A stretch of 64,000 nt of DNA from Flavobacterium sp. SLB02 (lineage in GTDB: Bacteria > Bacteroidota > Bacteroidia > Flavobacteriales > Flavobacteriaceae): assembly GCF_009664855.1 (NCBI RefSeq), contig NZ_CP045928.1:2883755-2947754 (forward strand), in the 5' to 3' direction. This document shows, one piece after another, positions 17,980 through 27,584 of this stretch. Position numbers and translations under genes: made by a program. The stretch's first letter is position 1, and every line of letters begins with the position of its first letter. Under the pieces are notes generated by a model. The model did no database searches. It saw only the letters and a list, made by a program, of their open reading frames with translations, and was not told where the DNA came from.

Positions 17980-19398
17980 ATGAAAAATTCAAATTACTTA
18001 TACATGCAATATGCGGACCGTATTGAGAAGCAAATAAAATCCGGCGTTTTGAATGTTGGTGACAAACTCCCATCGATACGCGAAGTCTGCGCCGAAACAG
18101 GTTACAGCATGAGCACAGTAAGTAAAGCGTATTACGAAATCGAAAGCAGATCGTTGATTGAATCGCGACCGCAATCCGGTTATTATGTGAGCAATATTTC
18201 CGCCAGAGCGATTCCTGAGCCTTCACCAAGCAGTCCTATTTTAAAATGTGTCAATGTTGACCGCGAAGATTTAATCGATCAGGTGTATGGTAATATGACG
18301 GATCCTGATATTACGATGCTTTCTTTGGGTTTTCCGTCGAATGAGCTTCTTCCTATTGCGAAGTTAAATAAGGGAATGGTTCAGGCAATGCGACAACTTC
18401 CTAATAGCGGCACTAGTTACGAACAGGTAAAAGGTAATCCGAATTTAAGACGGGAAATTGCTCGATGGTCTTTTACCTGGGGCGGATCATTATCTGAAGA
18501 AGATATTATTACCATGCCGGGATGCACAAGTGCGATTTCGCATTGTTTGATGACACTGACCCAACCTGGAGATACCATTATTACTGAAAGTCCTGCTTAT
18601 TTTGGTATTTTGCAACTGGCCAAATCATTAGGATTGTACATTATGGAATTACCTACCAATATGACAACCGGAATAGAACTGGAAGCATTGAAAAAAGCGC
18701 TTTCATCTAAAAAAGTGAAGCTTTGTCTATTAATGAGTAATTTTAGTAATCCGTCAGGGAGTATGATGCCGGCGGAACATAAAATAGAAGTCGTTAAGTT
18801 GATGGAGTTTTATAATATTCCCCTAATCGAAGATGATATTCACGGCGATTTGTACTTTGGCACAAGCCGACCAACGAATTGTAAAACCTATGACGAAAGT
18901 GGTATTGTACTTTGCTGCAGTTCGGTTTCTAAAACGCTGGCGCCGGGTTATCGTGTGGGCTGGGTTTCGCCGGGAAAATTTAAAAAAGAAATATTACGCA
19001 ACAAAATTTACCATACGCTCTCCTCTCCTACTATTACGCATCAGGTTGTGGGGGATTTTCTGAAAAATGGACGTTATGAAAACCATCTTCGTAAAATACG
19101 TCAGATCCTGAATCATAATTGTAATAATTATATCAATACGGTTTTGGAATCTTTCCCGAAAGGAACCAAGGTGAGTCAGCCACAAGGGGGATTTTTTCTT
19201 TGGATCGAGTTGGATAAAAGTGTTGATACGGCGGCTTTTTATCATTTGGCGATGCAACACAAGATTAGTATCGCACCGGGAAGAATTTTCTCTTTTCAGG
19301 ATCAATTTTCGAATTGTATGCGATTGAGTTTCGGATTGGTGTGGACTTATGAATTGAGAGAATCTATACAAATTTTAGGAAGACTGCTTCATCGATGA
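17980..19398 (+). CDS. MocR-type regulator (GntR helix-turn-helix fused to an aminotransferase-like domain)
   Basis: 472 residues. Residues ~10-75 form a GntR winged helix (GDKLPSIREVCAETGYSMSTVSKAYYEIESRSLIESRPQSGYYV). The rest is a fold-type I aminotransferase domain with the PLP lysine in SSVSKTLAPGYRVGW, the NPSG motif (SNPSGSMMP), and the Arg of LRLSFG-type tail (MRLSFGLVW). MocR/PdxR/GabR proteins bind PLP or an amino-acid adduct and control PLP synthesis, GABA use or transport. The divergent EamA exporter is its likely target. Confidence 0.9.
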   Translation: MKNSNYLYMQYADRIEKQIKSGVLNVGDKLPSIREVCAETGYSMSTVSKAYYEIESRSLIESRPQSGYYVSNISARAIPEPSPSSPILKCVNVDREDLIDQVYGNMTDPDITMLSLGFPSNELLPIAKLNKGMVQAMRQLPNSGTSYEQVKGNPNLRREIARWSFTWGGSLSEEDIITMPGCTSAISHCLMTLTQPGDTIITESPAYFGILQLAKSLGLYIMELPTNMTTGIELEALKKALSSKKVKLCLLMSNFSNPSGSMMPAEHKIEVVKLMEFYNIPLIEDDIHGDLYFGTSRPTNCKTYDESGIVLCCSSVSKTLAPGYRVGWVSPGKFKKEILRNKIYHTLSSPTITHQVVGDFLKNGRYENHLRKIRQILNHNCNNYINTVLESFPKGTKVSQPQGGFFLWIELDKSVDTAAFYHLAMQHKISIAPGRIFSFQDQFSNCMRLSFGLVWTYELRESIQILGRLLHR

Positions 19399-19560
19399 TA
19401 ATAAACTACACGAAACTCGACAATCTTTGTGATGGTACACTGATTGCAAGGATTTGCTTCGCAAAAACACAGATCTACACAGATTTTTTGTTTTGTTATC
19501 CTCAACGAAGGATCATACAAGAAGTTTAGTTTAAAGAAATCCAAATACCCCATAAAAAAA

Positions 19561-19591
19561 GCCGGACAACGGGTATGAAACGTTGTCCAGC
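19561..19591 (-). terminator. Terminator after the bestrophin-like gene
   Basis: GCCGGACAACG and CGTTGTCCAGC pair with one mismatch (G-U on the minus-strand RNA); the minus strand runs on into seven T. It could also serve the convergent MocR gene less well. Confidence 0.8.
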
Positions 19592-19622
19592 TAACAAATT
19601 GAGAAACCAAAATCAATTTTAA

Positions 19623-20570
19623 TTATAAAACAAAATAAGCGTTGTTTTCCGCTTTTTTAGGCTCAGGCTGAAGATGAAACTCGTTGATAATATCAAATTC
19701 GCTTTGGTATTCATTCATCATCTGAGTTATATTTCTTTCAATAGTATTGGCAATAGTGGTTACAGGGGTATCTGTAGCTCTGTTTTCGAATGGATCCTGC
19801 AAATGAATCGCCATTCTTTCGATCAAAAAGAAAGCGGCTGCGATAGCTGTAATTAACGGAATTGCAAACCAGCTCAATACACTAATTAATCCAAAAGGCA
19901 GTAATAAAATAAACAAACACAATGTCAATCTGATGTACATGCTGTAAGTCGTTGGGAAAATGGTGTTTTTGATCCTCTCGCATTTCCCCATTTCATCACA
20001 TAATCTTGACAAAGTATTATCAATTTCCACCTGCTGATACATATTGATACGTTTATCATTTTTTGCATTTCGAAGATCTCTTGCGTGCAACAATAAAATG
20101 GCATTAGGTATGTTTTGATGGTTCTTTACAAAGCGCAATTCTTCGTCGCTTATCAAACCTTCAAGCGGTTTTATGGCATCTTTATTTCGTAAAGACTCGC
20201 CTAAACTATAACACCATGCGATTTGTCGTTTGGCAAAATTTTCTTTGAACTCATTTGCTTCTACAGAAAAATTAGGGTCTTTATAAAAGGTCAGTACTTG
20301 CCTGATCAATGTTCTGGAATCATTTACAATCGCTCCCCAAACAATTCGGGCTTCCCACCATCTGTCATAAGCCTGATTCGACTTGAAAGCCAATAATAAG
20401 GATATAATGGTTCCAATCATTGTTGGAATTGCAATTGGGATATCTACAGGAAGGTTGATGAAATAATTGTGAAAAACTTCAAATAGTATGGTATAAGCCA
20501 ATACTAAACTAATTTCTACTTTAATTTTCCCGAGAACGTACTTCATTGGTATTCTTTTCTTTAATAACAT
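19623..20570 (-). CDS. Bestrophin-like (UPF0187/YneE) ion channel
   Basis: 315 residues. N-terminal MLLKKRIPMKYVLGKIKVE followed by hydrophobic segments (about 16-36, 42-60, 210-250), the conserved FKSNQAYDRWWEARIVWGAIVNDSRTLIRQ and the RQIAWCYSLGESLR region are characteristic of the bacterial bestrophin/UPF0187 family. Structurally studied members are pentameric inner-membrane channels; bacterial homologues conduct cations or anions. It follows the universal stress protein gene by 48 bases on the same strand and is probably co-transcribed. Confidence 0.87.
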   Translation of the reverse strand: MLLKKRIPMKYVLGKIKVEISLVLAYTILFEVFHNYFINLPVDIPIAIPTMIGTIISLLLAFKSNQAYDRWWEARIVWGAIVNDSRTLIRQVLTFYKDPNFSVEANEFKENFAKRQIAWCYSLGESLRNKDAIKPLEGLISDEELRFVKNHQNIPNAILLLHARDLRNAKNDKRINMYQQVEIDNTLSRLCDEMGKCERIKNTIFPTTYSMYIRLTLCLFILLLPFGLISVLSWFAIPLITAIAAAFFLIERMAIHLQDPFENRATDTPVTTIANTIERNITQMMNEYQSEFDIINEFHLQPEPKKAENNAYFVL

Positions 20571-20618
20571 ATTTTCGGTTTTAAATTAAACTTATATATT
20601 TTTCGACGGCAATTGGTC

Positions 20619-21341
20619 TTACGCCATTTCTTCGTAAAGAGATAAAACCGGAAGTCCTAATCTCTCGTTCATATCTTCTTTTTTTACTTTTTTGAATTTG
20701 ATTTTCTCTCCTTTACGGGTTTCTACCAGCAAATCGATATCGTATTTTGAGATTGCTTCGGATAAATAAGGAGCGAATTTTTCGTAGTTGTCATCGAAGT
20801 TGGCTGTCTGGCTTACAATTTCAAATGAAAAGTTCTCATTCAAAAATTGCTGAACATCTTTTACATGCATATTGGCACGGGCATTTTCGATATAAAGCGC
20901 TTTATTAAAGTCTTCTTTGTATTGCTCTGTTCCTAAATGCAATATTGGACATTTTTGGTTGGCTGCCAACTGAATCAAATATTGGTGAATTCGTTTTGTT
21001 TCTTGTTTATAAGAGTGTGTAAGAATGACCAATTTTACAGAGAAAACATCTATAATGCGTTTGAAAATTGGAGATGAAAGGCCGTACTGGTTTTGTACTT
21101 TTATTTTACAATTTGGAGTATGCTCGATAATATAGCGACAAGTATCAAGTACTATTTCCTGACTAGGTGTAAGTCCGGTACGCATTTCGCGCAAATAGCC
21201 TGAAGAAGAAAAAGTATCCGGGGCATCAGCAACCATCATTAAAATGATTTCGCAACCTGATGATTTTGCCTGGCTTACTGCTGATTTTACAGCGCAAATA
21301 GTATCATCTTTTAAAGTCGTAGGTATAAGGAAATTTTTCAT
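20619..21341 (-). CDS. Universal stress protein-like protein
   Basis: 240 residues, alpha/beta. The N-terminus MKNFLIPTTLKDDTICAVKSAVSQAKSSGCEIILMMV fits a UspA first strand and helix; the second half is a degenerate repeat. The ATP-binding GxxGxxG(S/T) motif of nucleotide-binding UspA members is not seen, so it is probably a non-nucleotide-binding type. It lies between a two-component system and a bestrophin-like channel, all read leftward, hinting at a membrane-stress or ion-homeostasis unit. Confidence 0.72.
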   Translation of the reverse strand: MKNFLIPTTLKDDTICAVKSAVSQAKSSGCEIILMMVADAPDTFSSSGYLREMRTGLTPSQEIVLDTCRYIIEHTPNCKIKVQNQYGLSSPIFKRIIDVFSVKLVILTHSYKQETKRIHQYLIQLAANQKCPILHLGTEQYKEDFNKALYIENARANMHVKDVQQFLNENFSFEIVSQTANFDDNYEKFAPYLSEAISKYDIDLLVETRKGEKIKFKKVKKEDMNERLGLPVLSLYEEMA

Positions 21342-21418
21342 AAGTATAATCGTTTAGTTTATACATACAAAATAACTTCCCTAAAATTAGAAAGGACTTA
21401 ATATAAAATTAGAACTTT

Positions 21419-22822
21419 CTAAGATTCAACATTAGAATTTTTAATGTTGTTCTTTTTGATTTTTGATTTATTAAAAACAATAGTTACAATAGTCCCTTTA
21501 TTTTGTTCTGACTGTACTTGTATTTCACCATCGTGCATGCGAATGATTTTTGAGGCCAAAGGAAGCCCTAAACCATACCCTATATATTTAGTGGCTATTT
21601 TTCCTCTAAAGAAAGGCTCATACAAATGCGGAATATCTTCGGGAGGAATACCAATACCAATATCGTTAATCGCTATTTTAATCATTTCCTGATTGGCAGA
21701 AAGCGTTACAAAGACTTCATTATTATCAGAATACTTCACGCCATTGGTAACAATATTATTAATTGCCAGTTCTAAAAGAGGTTTATTGCACGGAATTAAT
21801 AATAGATTAGAATCGTTTGGAGCGAAATTAAATTTCATACTCACACGATTATCAGGATAAATTTTATCTAAATCTGATTTTACATCCATTAATAATTCGT
21901 CGATTCTCGCGATATCCAATACTTGCTTTTTACCGTCGTAACCGGTTTGAGTAAGTTTTAGCAGGCTTTCTGTAAGGTTTCCTAATTTTGAAGCCTGGCT
22001 GTAAATATTTTCTAATGACTGAATATATTCTGATACTTCGCGTTCTTTAAGAAGCATAATTTCAGACTCAGCAATAATGGTGGTTATTGGCGTTTTTAAT
22101 TCGTGCGAAGCGTTGTTGATAAAATTGGCCTGAATCTCAAAAGAGGTTTCTAAACGGTCCAGCATATCATTGAATGTTTCAGTAAGATCTGAGATTTCGT
22201 CTGAGTTTTTTACTTCCGGCAATCGGTTATGAAGATTAGAAGCACTAATTCTATTTACTTCTTTGGTAATTCTTGCTACGGGATTAATTACTCGTTTTGC
22301 AAGAAAGCGCCCTAAGAAAAAAGCCAGAAATATAAATCCGATACCGCCAAAAAGCATGATTTTTACAATATAAATTGTCGTTGTAGGGCCTTTTTGATCC
22401 CTTGCTCCCACAATTACAATGTATCTTTGACTTCTTTCTGTAAAAACCTGTCCTAAATAATATTTGTTATCTTTTTCAAAATAATCTTCTCCTGATTTTA
22501 GAACATTGGTATAAAATTCATTGGGTAAATTTAAGTTGGTATTGTAATCAAAACTATTGGCGCTGTTTATTTTAAGAACAAATTCTTCTTCTTCTATAAG
22601 TTCTTCCAGTCCGTCTTTTTTCAGGTTTTTATAATACTTGATTTTTTCAGGATCATTTTGAAAATGAATTGAAGCTACAATTTTGGCCCTGTCTTCTAAT
22701 CGTTTTAAGAAATGATAACGATTGTTATCCTGAAACAAGACAAAGACAATAATACACAACAATAGTGTACTAAAGCTGGAAAGAGCTACATAAGTAAAAG
22801 TAATTTTTTTTCTTATATCCAT
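21419..22822 (-). CDS. Sensor histidine kinase
   Basis: 467 residues. TM1 about 8-30, periplasmic sensor about 31-150, TM2 about 152-171, HAMP about 172-225, HisKA with phospho-acceptor His240 in NNASHELKTPI, and HATPase_c with N box (NNIVTNGVKYS), G1 DIGIGIPPED and G2 GYGLGLPLA. Inner-membrane kinase of the EnvZ/PhoR class. Its gene follows the response regulator with a one-base gap, so they form an operon. The sensor domain is not a recognised ligand fold; stimulus unknown. Confidence 0.93.
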   Translation of the reverse strand: MDIRKKITFTYVALSSFSTLLLCIIVFVLFQDNNRYHFLKRLEDRAKIVASIHFQNDPEKIKYYKNLKKDGLEELIEEEEFVLKINSANSFDYNTNLNLPNEFYTNVLKSGEDYFEKDNKYYLGQVFTERSQRYIVIVGARDQKGPTTTIYIVKIMLFGGIGFIFLAFFLGRFLAKRVINPVARITKEVNRISASNLHNRLPEVKNSDEISDLTETFNDMLDRLETSFEIQANFINNASHELKTPITTIIAESEIMLLKEREVSEYIQSLENIYSQASKLGNLTESLLKLTQTGYDGKKQVLDIARIDELLMDVKSDLDKIYPDNRVSMKFNFAPNDSNLLLIPCNKPLLELAINNIVTNGVKYSDNNEVFVTLSANQEMIKIAINDIGIGIPPEDIPHLYEPFFRGKIATKYIGYGLGLPLASKIIRMHDGEIQVQSEQNKGTIVTIVFNKSKIKKNNIKNSNVES

Positions 22823-22823
22823 T

Positions 22824-23498
22824 TTATGGTTTTATAACATAACCCAAACCTTTCATGGTATGAATAAGTTTGGTGGCAAAAGGTTTATCTATTTTTTTGC
22901 GCAGATAGGTAATATACACGTCAACAACATTGGTATTCATATCAAAATTAATATCCCAGACATTATCTAAGATTTGATCACGCGAAACAATCTGACCGCT
23001 ATTTTTAGCTAAATAATACAGTAATTTAAACTCTTTGGCAGTTAAAACAATAGATTCTCCCTCTCTTTTTACCGTTTTAGCGCGGGCATTTATTTCTAAA
23101 TCGCCTACCGTAATACTGTCGATCCTTTCTGTTTCCTGATGTGCTCTTCTGTGCAATGCATTTACCCTTGCGTCAAGTTCCCCAAATTTAAAAGGCTTAA
23201 CCAAATAATCATCGGCACCGGCGTTAAGTCCGGTTACAATATTTTCTGAAGTTCCAAGAGCTGTTAAAAGCAAAACAGGCACAAAATTCTTGCTGGCACG
23301 CAGTCGTCTGCAAATTTCAATTCCGTTAATATCCGGTAACATTACGTCTAAGATTACAACATCAAAATTATAATTATGAAGCATTTCCAGGGCTGTTTTC
23401 CCATCCATTGCGACACTAACTTCGTTGTTGTTTTCAGCAAATCCTTTACGTAAAATAGATAAAAGATTTGGTTCGTCTTCGACTATAAGTAATTTCAT
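22824..23498 (-). CDS. OmpR/PhoB-family response regulator
   Basis: 224 residues from the ATG at 23498 (MKLLIVEDEPNLL); an upstream in-frame ATG would add eight unlikely residues. Receiver domain 1-~115 with acidic pocket Glu7-Asp8, phospho-acceptor Asp51 in VVILDVMLPD and Lys in LVKPF; C-terminal winged helix ending LIHTMKGLGYVIKP. It is the cognate regulator of the kinase immediately downstream. Targets may include the neighbouring stress-protein and channel genes. Confidence 0.94.
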   Translation of the reverse strand: MKLLIVEDEPNLLSILRKGFAENNNEVSVAMDGKTALEMLHNYNFDVVILDVMLPDINGIEICRRLRASKNFVPVLLLTALGTSENIVTGLNAGADDYLVKPFKFGELDARVNALHRRAHQETERIDSITVGDLEINARAKTVKREGESIVLTAKEFKLLYYLAKNSGQIVSRDQILDNVWDINFDMNTNVVDVYITYLRKKIDKPFATKLIHTMKGLGYVIKP

Positions 23499-23607
23499 AT
23501 TATTAAGTGGTATGAAAAACAAAAATAGGGATTGAGTTTAAAAATATAAATCACAATAGTTATAAATTATGATTTAATTATGAACAATAGCTTTTAGCAA
23601 CCATAAA

Positions 23608-23636
23608 AAAAGCACTCACAAATAGTGAATGCTTTT
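23608..23636 (-). terminator. Terminator after the decayed outer-membrane protein gene
   Basis: AAAAGCACTCAC and GTGAATGCTTTT pair with one G-U on the minus-strand RNA and are followed by a T-run. It shows the broken gene still has its own transcription unit ending. Confidence 0.75.
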
Positions 23637-23669
23637 ATATTTTTAAGGATGATTTATAGGGGGATTAAA

Positions 23670-24289
23670 TTAGTTTTTAAAGTTAAAACTCAACACAGCA
23701 CCTAAACCAAACTGATATGTACTTACATGATCCTGAACTGCAACCGGACCAAAATAATAGGACCAATAGTAACTATCTCCAACGGCTGCTGACATCGATT
23801 GTAAATAAGCATTGATATTTACAGAAACTGATTAAGCAGTTTTGATTTTTACGCCACCTTTTATATCCCAGGCAAAATAAGTTCCACTGCCGCTCTGAGG
23901 CGTTTCGAGAATACTAACCCTGGCACCAGCCCCCAGATAAGGCAATAAATTTGATCCTGTATCAAAATAATGGGTGAAATCTGCAAGGATAAAGTTAAAT
24001 GCTCCTTTGTCTTTACCTGCATTTAACTGATTTCCTAAGGGGTCATCTAATGGTATTTTGACATCTGTTCTTAAATACTTTAACTCAACTGAGTTATTTG
24101 TCGAACAGAAATACTCAAATCCTGCACCGTATTGAAAACCATCTTCAATCGTTGCAGAATAACCGTCATAATCTAACTTATCTGAAAAGTTATAACCACC
24201 ATACAAATTAAGAGAAAAAGACCTTGCATATTGTGCGTTCGCTCCTATCACCGACGGGAAAAGAACCAAAAAAAAACGTACTGTTTCAT
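23670..24289 (-). pseudogene. Decayed outer-membrane beta-barrel protein gene, two lesions
   Basis: The best start is the ATG at 24289 (MKQYVFF...), which begins a signal peptide, but a run of nine T at 24268-24276 is one base short: ten would join it in frame to LVLFPSVIGANAQ and the barrel. With nine, translation stops after 13 codons. Later an in-frame TAA at 23832-23834 interrupts the barrel; beyond it the same frame continues for 53 codons (SVSVNINAYLQS...) and ends FGLGAVLSFNFKN, a normal barrel C-terminus. The middle part (residues YARSFSLNLYGGYNFSDKLDY onward) is OmpW/OmpA-barrel-like. Two independent lesions argue for decay rather than one sequencing error. Confidence 0.82.
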
Positions 24290-24416
24290 AATGTTTGTTT
24301 TTGAAAGTTAAATGAATTCCAAATTTAAGTTTTTCCCTTATAAAAATTAATGTTTTTTTTTAAGATAAAATTCGTACATAGAACTCACAACAATGTAACA
24401 TACATCAATTTACAAT

Positions 24417-25682
24417 TTAAAATGTTTCGCCAGCATTTAGATAAAATCCTTTTGAATTATTCCCCCAGGCATAATCTACAATCAAATTGGTTCGTGTTTT
24501 TTTATCGATCAAAATGCGCAAGCCAAGACCCGCCGCTGGCTGAATTGACTTGAATAAGGAAATATTATTATCTACATTACTTGCCGTAACAAAGTTGGTA
24601 AAAACGGTACCGCTTATCATCTGGTCACAGGTAATTGGAAACCTGAATTCGGTTGAAAGATAGACTAAACCGTTTCCTCGAAATAATCCTTGTGTATAAC
24701 CTTCTCCGCTTCGACTTCGCTGATCCCAGCCTATTGCAGGCAAATTCAGGTACGGAACTTTTCCTCTGGTTATAAATTGTCCGTAAGCCCAAAGTGCTAA
24801 AATGTATCTTTCATTTTTGCTCGAAAGGGGTATGAAATGGCGATATTCAGCGTATAAAACATTACTATATTCCTGATTATTAAACAAAACAGGATTAAAA
24901 CGATAATTGATATTAGCAAACCAACCGCGGGTAGAATTTACCTGATTGTCTCTGGAATCGTATACTAAATTGAGGCTCACACCACTTAAAAAATATTCTA
25001 AATCATTAAATCCGTGTTTTTGACTGTAATTATAATGATAAGTATATTTTCCATTTTCTACATCCAGATCTTTATCTTTTATACTGGCATACCAGTCGAG
25101 ATTTATTCCTCCGCCTACATAAAAATTTTTATACACTTCAAAAGAAACGGTTTGGTGAAACTTAAAATAATCATAATCCATAGGCTGCGCTAGCGAATCG
25201 ATGCTAAAATTGTTCTCCTTGCTGTGGTGTGGGATTATATCTGTTCCTAGCCCGTAATTTGGCTGAGAAAAAATATATAGACGATAATCTCCGCTTAAAA
25301 AAATCTTGTTGTTATTGAGCAAGATATTATTCTTGACATTTACCAGCCATTGTTTCTTTGTGGTATAGGTTATCCCCAGATTTGCGATGGAGTATTTATC
25401 TGATTCTAGTTTTCCTTTGAAAGTATATTGCGCTACTGCACCAAAAAAAAATCCGGTTGCAGGCTGAGAGCCAATTGCCGGAATAACAAGAAAAAAGTTG
25501 TTTTTTGAAGGTTTAGCTACAGATGCAGAATCTTTCTTTTTGAAGATTTCTAAAATGGTTCTTGTGGGACATAATTTCGGATTAACATTTTCTGTTTGTG
25601 CTATCGTTTTAAATGAAATAAAAAAGACTAACCCTAAGATTTTATAATGATGAAAATAATTATTTTTTAAAAATTTTATCAT
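24417..25682 (-). CDS. BamA/TamA-type outer-membrane barrel without POTRA domains
   Basis: 421 residues. Signal peptide up to about TIAQ. The mature protein starts with a short linker (KKKDSASVAKPSKNNF) and goes straight into a 16-strand-type barrel of the bacterial surface antigen (D15) family; motifs include VYDSRDNQVNSTRGWFANINYRF and a C-terminal NAGETF ending in phenylalanine. POTRA repeats of true BamA are absent, so it is not the assembly machine; short members of this family in Bacteroidota have unknown transport or surface roles. Single gene. Confidence 0.85.
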   Translation of the reverse strand: MIKFLKNNYFHHYKILGLVFFISFKTIAQTENVNPKLCPTRTILEIFKKKDSASVAKPSKNNFFLVIPAIGSQPATGFFFGAVAQYTFKGKLESDKYSIANLGITYTTKKQWLVNVKNNILLNNNKIFLSGDYRLYIFSQPNYGLGTDIIPHHSKENNFSIDSLAQPMDYDYFKFHQTVSFEVYKNFYVGGGINLDWYASIKDKDLDVENGKYTYHYNYSQKHGFNDLEYFLSGVSLNLVYDSRDNQVNSTRGWFANINYRFNPVLFNNQEYSNVLYAEYRHFIPLSSKNERYILALWAYGQFITRGKVPYLNLPAIGWDQRSRSGEGYTQGLFRGNGLVYLSTEFRFPITCDQMISGTVFTNFVTASNVDNNISLFKSIQPAAGLGLRILIDKKTRTNLIVDYAWGNNSKGFYLNAGETF

Positions 25683-25794
25683 CTGAAAGTTTTAATTTTT
25701 CGAAATAACATTCAATCCTCACGTAAATATACATCTTATTTCCAACGTTTTACAATTCAATTTTAATAAAAAACAAAATTCTAAAACATAAAAA

Positions 25795-25820
25795 AAGCCG
25801 TCAATACAATTGACAGCCTT
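25795..25820 (-). terminator. Terminator after aspA
   Basis: AGCCGTCAAT and ATTGACAGCCT pair, with a G-U on the minus-strand RNA; followed on that strand by a T-run. Confidence 0.78.
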
Positions 25821-25842
25821 ATAAACTTATAAGTCTTTTTTC

Positions 25843-27252
25843 TTATTTCGTGATAAATTTTGGATTGATAAGGTTATCTAGTGAGTAAATTTCATCCCAT
25901 TTTTCCTGTGTGATTAGTTTTCTCTCTACTACAACAATGTCATGAACACTTTTATTCATTTTTAAAGCTTCTCCCGCGATACTGGCACTTACTTCGTAAC
26001 CTAAAATTGGATTCAATTGTGTTACAATCCCAATGCTGTTCATTACCAAATTGTAACAATGATCTGTATTTGCGGTAATTCCAATGATACATTTATCAAT
26101 CAAAGTCTGAATCGCGTTCGAAAGATAATCTAATGAAGTAAACATCGCAAAAGCGATTACAGGCTCCATTACGTTCAACTGCAATTGTCCCGCTTCAGCC
26201 GCCATAGTAACCGTTAAATCCTGACCTATTACATAAAAACAAGTCTGGTTTACTACCTCTGGAATTACAGGATTTACTTTTCCCGGCATGATAGAAGATC
26301 CTGGCTGACGTGCAGGCAAATTGATTTCGTTGAAACCTGTTCTTGGTCCCGAGCTCAATAATCGTAAATCGTTGCAGATTTTAGAAATTTTTACTGCTGT
26401 TCTTTTTAATGTTCCCATAATTTGAACGTAAGCTCCTGTATCTACTGTAGCTTCGATTAAATCAGGAGAAAGTGTCAACGGAATACCAACTTCTTTGGCT
26501 AAATAGTTCACGCAAATTTCAGGATATCCTTCAGGTGCGTTTACTCTTGTACCAATTGCGGTTGCTCCCATATTGATTTCGAGAACCAAACTCTGAGCTT
26601 CTTTTAATCTTCTAACATCTTCGCCTATTGTAGTGGCATACGATTTAAATTCTTGCCCTAAAGTCATCGGAACTGCATCTTGCAATTGGGTTCTTCCCAT
26701 TTTAAGAACGCTTTTAAATTCTTGTCCTTTTGCAGCAAAAGCAACTTCTAAACCTTCTAATGTTTTAATAAAGCTTTCCATTTTCATATAAAGCGCAATT
26801 CTAAATGCCGATGGATAAGCATCGTTTGTAGATTGGGAACAATTGACATGATTATTGGGGTGCAAAAAATTGTAATCTCCTTTTTTATGTCCCAGATATT
26901 CCAGACCAATATTGGCAATTACCTCATTTACATTCATATTTACCGAGGTTCCTGCGCCACCCTGAATTAAATCGCTCACAAATTCCTGATCGAATTTACC
27001 AGCAATAACCTGATCACTTCCGTAACAGATGGCTTCGGCAATTTTTGGATCAAGTGCACCACAATCTTTATTAGCCAAAGCTGCTGCTTTTTTTACATAG
27101 CCTAAAGCTTTAATAAATAAAGGTTCTTTCGAAATTGGAATTCCTGTAATATTAAAATTCTCTACAGCCCTGAAAGTTTGGATACCATAATACAAATGAT
27201 TCGGAATATCTAATTCTCCTAAAAAATCATGTTCTTTTCTTGTTGATCCCAT
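25843..27252 (-). CDS. aspA: Aspartate ammonia-lyase
   Basis: 469 residues, the usual length. Converts L-aspartate to fumarate and ammonia. Seen: N-terminal TRKEHDFLGELDIPNHLYYGIQTFRA, the substrate loop HPNNHVNCSQSTNDAYPSA, and the superfamily signature GSSIMPGKVNP. It belongs to the fumarase/aspartase superfamily; the combination of IPNHLYYGIQT and length fits aspartase rather than fumarase C. Cytosolic. Single gene with its own terminator; the 332-base upstream gap (27253-27584) is very AT-rich and I see no other gene in it. Confidence 0.92.
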   Translation of the reverse strand: MGSTRKEHDFLGELDIPNHLYYGIQTFRAVENFNITGIPISKEPLFIKALGYVKKAAALANKDCGALDPKIAEAICYGSDQVIAGKFDQEFVSDLIQGGAGTSVNMNVNEVIANIGLEYLGHKKGDYNFLHPNNHVNCSQSTNDAYPSAFRIALYMKMESFIKTLEGLEVAFAAKGQEFKSVLKMGRTQLQDAVPMTLGQEFKSYATTIGEDVRRLKEAQSLVLEINMGATAIGTRVNAPEGYPEICVNYLAKEVGIPLTLSPDLIEATVDTGAYVQIMGTLKRTAVKISKICNDLRLLSSGPRTGFNEINLPARQPGSSIMPGKVNPVIPEVVNQTCFYVIGQDLTVTMAAEAGQLQLNVMEPVIAFAMFTSLDYLSNAIQTLIDKCIIGITANTDHCYNLVMNSIGIVTQLNPILGYEVSASIAGEALKMNKSVHDIVVVERKLITQEKWDEIYSLDNLINPKFITK

Positions 27253-27584
27253 ATAATATATGTGTTACGTTTTAACTTAAAAAATCACTGTAAAGCTACT
27301 GCGAAATACTATTATAATAAAACATTTCAAATTAAAAATCAATAATTTTTTACAAAAATAAAACCTTAAAATTAAACACTTATCATTTTAAATCCTTAAA
27401 AATATCATATTCATAAAAAAACCATGAGTAAAAACCGTCTTAATTTAGAACAAATACAATCTTAACCGGCCTGTTTTCCTGAAAAAAATTCCTCTTTAAA
27501 ACTAAAAAATTAACACCATTTTGTAGATAATTAATGCAACGTAATTATTATCTTTTCACCCTCAAATAATCATCAAAAATTACC

